NCBI GenBank assembly: GCA_945871545.1
Contig: CAMBWJ010000012.1
Span: 1 to 15,276 of the forward strand
Source: an uncultured Clostridia bacterium
GTDB lineage: Bacteria; Bacillota_A; Clostridia; Christensenellales; Aristaeellaceae
DNA: 15,276 nt
Direction of reading: 5' to 3'
The first letter of the stretch is position 1. Every line of letters starts with the position of its first letter. A program made the position numbers and the translations under genes. Shown here in pieces: positions 13,070-15,276 of the stretch. The notes under the pieces are model-generated. The model saw only the letters and a list, made by a program, of their open reading frames with translations, did no database searches and was not told where the DNA came from.

Positions 13070-13154
13070 GTGCAATCCGAAAGATTTACAATATGCACAA
13101 ATTTTTGTTTGGAATTCACAGAATCTGTAGAATTGGGAATGCGCTGTGCGAGGA

Positions 13155-13295
13155 AACAATCCCTATAGAGGCGGGGTGAGGGCACCCCGCCCTACGGGGG
13201 AACGCCAATCCCTCTGGTGCTAACGCGCCACCTCTCTTTACACAAGGGAGCCTGGGGAGACGATGTGGCAGTTCGCTTCGTCACTGAGCAATCTC
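13155..13295. repeat. REP-like intergenic repeat region
   Basis: There is no gene here. GGCGGGGTG (13170-13178) and CACCCCGCC (13183-13191) form a perfect 9-bp hairpin with a 4-nt loop. Next is CAATCCCTC-TGGTGC-TAAC-GCGCCA-CCTCTCTTTACACAAGGGAGCC (about 13206-13252), with a 6-bp hairpin at 13215-13230 and a second one closed by CTCTCTT/AAGGGAG. The reverse strand resembles a dispersed element I recall from gut Clostridia (GGCTCCCTTGTGTAAAG...GAGGGATTG). The family identity is from memory and the ends are not sharply defined. Confidence 0.55.
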
Positions 13296-13309
13296 AAACC
13301 GCACGTAAG

Positions 13310-13340
13310 AAATCCGGCTCATTCGTGCCGAGCCGGATTT
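13310..13340. terminator. Strong hairpin, possible second terminator after metI
   Basis: AAATCCGGCTC (13310-13320) and GAGCCGGATTT (13330-13340) form a perfect 11-bp stem with a 9-nt loop. On the - strand it is followed by CTTACG, a weak tail, so it may be a backup terminator or part of the neighbouring repeat. Confidence 0.45.
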
Positions 13341-13365
13341 CGTGCATTCCACTGACCTTCCATTC

Positions 13366-13415
13366 GGAAAGAAACACAGCACCCCTATCCCTCTGATCTA
13401 TGGGGATAGGGGTGC
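13366..13415 (-). terminator. Intrinsic terminator of metNI
   Basis: A perfect 13-bp stem, GCACCCCTATCCC (13379-13391) with GGGATAGGGGTGC (13403-13415) and an 11-nt loop. On the - strand TGTGTTTCTTTCC follows. It lies ~40 bp after the metI stop. Confidence 0.88.
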
Positions 13416-13454
13416 GTTTGCAGAAACACGGCAGTATGTGGCCGTGATGCCACA

Positions 13455-14117
13455 TCACCGGATGCGCTTGTCGGTCTTTTTTTCGATGAAGGAGCCGATG
13501 GTCTGGAAGAGCTGCACGATGACGACCATCAGGGCGACGGTGACCAGCATCACGGGGGTGTTGTAGCGATAGTAGCCGTAATTGATAGCGATTGCGCCCA
13601 GTCCGCCGCCGCCGACGTAGCCCGCCATGGCGGTGTAGCCCAGGATGGTGGTGACGGTGATGGTGCAGCCGCTGATGAGAGAAGGCTTGGCCTCGGGGAT
13701 CAGGGTCTTGACGATGATGCGGAAGGTGGGCGTGCCCATGGCCTTGGCGGCCTCGATCACGCCGTAGGGAACCTCCTTCAGCGAGGACTCCACCATGCGC
13801 CCGATGAAGGGCGCGGCGCTGATGACCAGCGGAACCACAGTGGCGGTGGGGCCGAGGGTGGTGCCCAGCAGCCACATGGTGAAGGGCAGCACGGTGATCA
13901 GCAGGATGATGAACGGCACCGAGCGCACGACGTTCACGATCGCGCCCAGCACGGTGTTCACCGGCTTGCAGGGCTTCAGGCCGTTCTTGTCGGTCACGTA
14001 CAGGGCCACGCCGATGGGCAGGCCCAGCACGTAGGCCAGAAAGGTGGAGAACAGCGTCATGTAGAGGGTCTGCCCGATGCCGCTGAGCATCTCGTTAATC
14101 ATTCGTGCCGTAAACAT
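13455..14117 (-). CDS. metI: Methionine ABC transporter permease
   Basis: 220 residues, the normal MetI size. It is an integral membrane protein with about five helices; two copies should form the channel driven by MetN. Family segments include GIGQTLYMTLFSTFLAYVLGLPIG near the start, NVVRSVPFIILLI, APFIGRMVESSLKEVPYGVIEAAKAMG (the EAA loop that contacts the ATPase) and GYTAMAGYVGGGGLG-AIAINYGYYRY. ATG 14117 is used because AAGGAGGA (14133-14126) sits 8 nt upstream; it overlaps the end of metN by 23 nt, so translation is coupled. A strong terminator follows, so metQ is made from a separate promoter. Confidence 0.97.
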   Translation of the reverse strand: MFTARMINEMLSGIGQTLYMTLFSTFLAYVLGLPIGVALYVTDKNGLKPCKPVNTVLGAIVNVVRSVPFIILLITVLPFTMWLLGTTLGPTATVVPLVISAAPFIGRMVESSLKEVPYGVIEAAKAMGTPTFRIIVKTLIPEAKPSLISGCTITVTTILGYTAMAGYVGGGGLGAIAINYGYYRYNTPVMLVTVALMVVIVQLFQTIGSFIEKKTDKRIR

Positions 14118-15120
14118 TGAGCGTCTCCTCCTTGAAGGTGATGTTGCGGTCGGTGAGCCACTGCTTCACGCGCAGCACGGTGGTTTCATCCTGGGGCAGC
14201 TGCAAAAGCATCTGGCCGATGGTCTTGCCGTCCACCACGCGGGTGTTCGCGAACAGGATGTTCACCGCCGCGCGGCACTCCAGCGCCAGGTTGGAGATCA
14301 CCGGCTCGTAGGCCGAATAGCCGTCGAACACGATGCGCAGGCAGTTGCTGTCAGACAGCACCGTGGGATTCTCCTGCGCCGGCATGATCAGCTGGCGGGC
14401 GATGCGGCTCTGGGGATGGATGAACACGTCGCGCACCATGCCTTCCTCAACGACATGGCTCTGATCCAGCACCGCCACGCGGTTGCAGATCGTCTCGATG
14501 ACCTTCATCTCGTGGGTGATGACCACGATGGTCACGCCCAGCTCCTGGTTGATCTTCTTCAGCAACTCCAGAATCTGGCGGGTGGTGTTGGGATCCAGCG
14601 CGGAGGTGGCCTCGTCGCACAGCAGCACCTTCGGATTCATCGCCAGTGCGCGCGCAATGGCCACGCGCTGCTTCTGACCGCCGGAGAGCTGGCTGGGATA
14701 GGACTTCATGCGGTCGCTCAGGCCAACCAGCTCCAGCAGCTCCTTCGCGCGCTTTTCTGCGTCGCGCCGGGGCACATGGGCAACCTCCATCGGGTAGCAC
14801 ACGTTGCGGATGGCGTTGCGCTGGGCCATCAGGTTGAAATCCTGAAAGATCATGCCGATGGACTGGCGCGTGGCCAGCAGCTCCTTCTGATTCATCTGCA
14901 TCAGATTCCGCCCGTCGAAGATCACATTGCCCTCGGTGGGCGTCTCCAGCAGGTTGATGCAGCGCACCAGCGTGGATTTGCCCGCGCCCGACAGGCCGAT
15001 GATGCCGAAGATGTCGCCGGAATAGATGGAGAGGTTGATGTCGTCCAGCGCCACGATGCGCCCGGCCGCGCCGTTGAACACCTTGCTCAGGTGCTCAATC
15101 CGAATCAGTTCGTTGCCCAT
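14095..15120 (-). CDS. metN: Methionine ABC transporter ATP-binding protein
   Basis: 341 residues from ATG 15120, chosen for GGAGG (15130-15126) 5 nt upstream; an in-frame GTG at 15174 has no ribosome binding site. It powers methionine import from the cytoplasmic face. Walker [10 protein letters not shown] is at 42-50. The Q-loop ([10 protein letters not shown]), signature [15 protein letters not shown], Walker B ([12 protein letters not shown]) and H-loop (VVITHEM) follow. The C-terminal ~80 residues ([19 protein letters not shown]...[13 protein letters not shown]) match the regulatory NIL domain that binds methionine and inhibits transport when the internal pool is high. It is first in the metNI operon behind a consensus promoter. 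The NIL domain separates it from polar-amino-acid ABC ATPases. Confidence 0.97.
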   Translation of the reverse strand: MGNELIRIEHLSKVFNGAAGRIVALDDINLSIYSGDIFGIIGLSGAGKSTLVRCINLLETPTEGNVIFDGRNLMQMNQKELLATRQSIGMIFQDFNLMAQRNAIRNVCYPMEVAHVPRRDAEKRAKELLELVGLSDRMKSYPSQLSGGQKQRVAIARALAMNPKVLLCDEATSALDPNTTRQILELLKKINQELGVTIVVITHEMKVIETICNRVAVLDQSHVVEEGMVRDVFIHPQSRIARQLIMPAQENPTVLSDSNCLRIVFDGYSAYEPVISNLALECRAAVNILFANTRVVDGKTIGQMLLQLPQDETTVLRVKQWLTDRNITFKEETLNVYGTND

Positions 15121-15134
15121 GCTTACCTCCGTGC

Positions 15135-15165
15135 GGGCTGCACCGAAAATTTTGCGCCGCAGCCC
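15135..15165 (-). promoter_or_regulatory. Hairpin in the metN 5' untranslated leader
   Basis: GGGCTGC (15135-15141) and GCAGCCC (15159-15165) form a 7-bp stem whose loop contains CGAAAATTTTGCG, itself able to extend the pairing. It ends 4 nt before the GGAGG of metN. There is no SAM or T-box consensus. It may stabilise the mRNA or tune translation. Confidence 0.4.
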
Positions 15166-15191
15166 CTGCTTCACCCAATATTACATTCTAA

Positions 15192-15220
15192 ATTATAAGG
15201 GCAGGAAAAGTGGATGTCAA
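15192..15220 (-). promoter_or_regulatory. metNI promoter
   Basis: On the - strand, TTGACA (15220-15215), a 17-bp spacer and TATAAT (15197-15192). The start should be near 15185, giving a ~65-nt leader. Confidence 0.92.
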
Positions 15221-15276
15221 GGGCTTTTGTGGGCGGGGGAGTATTTTTCCGGCTTCATCTCCCGCAAAACGACCCG

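Noticed and set aside
13155..13295. CRISPR array or insertion sequence in the metI-metQ spacer
   Set aside because: There are no regularly spaced identical repeats and no transposase frame, only REP-like hairpins.

Overview
The window is GC-rich in its genes, with AT-rich spacers, clear GGAGG-type ribosome binding sites and near-consensus sigma-A promoters. A class B sortase with an SPxTG-type anchor, a SipW-type exported protein, a CsoR/CopA(Z) copper module and REP-like intergenic repeats all point to an uncultured-type gut Clostridia (Bacillota, monoderm). The genus cannot be fixed from this sequence alone.

Region 1 (3-3889, + strand) is the 3' part of a cell-surface operon. It holds the end of a large repeat adhesin (InlB B-type and MucBP-like repeats, then a Cna-B-like domain), a protein with a SipW-dependent-type signal peptide, an SPETG-anchored protein, a 49-residue membrane peptide and a class B sortase. 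Most of these genes overlap by ATGA or a few bases, so they are probably made together and assembled at the wall. Region 2 (3890-5179, +) has a strong promoter, a roughly 390-nt untranslated leader with stem-loops and an intrinsic terminator, and then a cytidylate kinase-like gene. Region 3 (5279-8160, +) is a two-gene L-rhamnose operon, rhaA-rhaB, between its own promoter and terminator. A short monocistronic lipoprotein gene (8167-8862) follows.

Region 4 (8877-11789, - strand) is a copper-efflux operon: csoR then copA. A CsoR-type operator lies inside the promoter spacer. The copA product ends in a complete CopZ-like domain that keeps its own ribosome binding site and start codon inside the copA frame.

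Region 5 (11814-15220, - strand) is a methionine ABC importer in two transcription units. metN-metI has its own promoter and terminator. After a REP-like repeat comes a second unit: a consensus promoter, a 38-codon peptide packed with Met and Cys codons, an intrinsic terminator and then metQ. This looks like ribosome-mediated attenuation by a Met/Cys leader peptide, and it is the most interesting feature of the window. No T-box or SAM riboswitch motif was recognised in either met leader.
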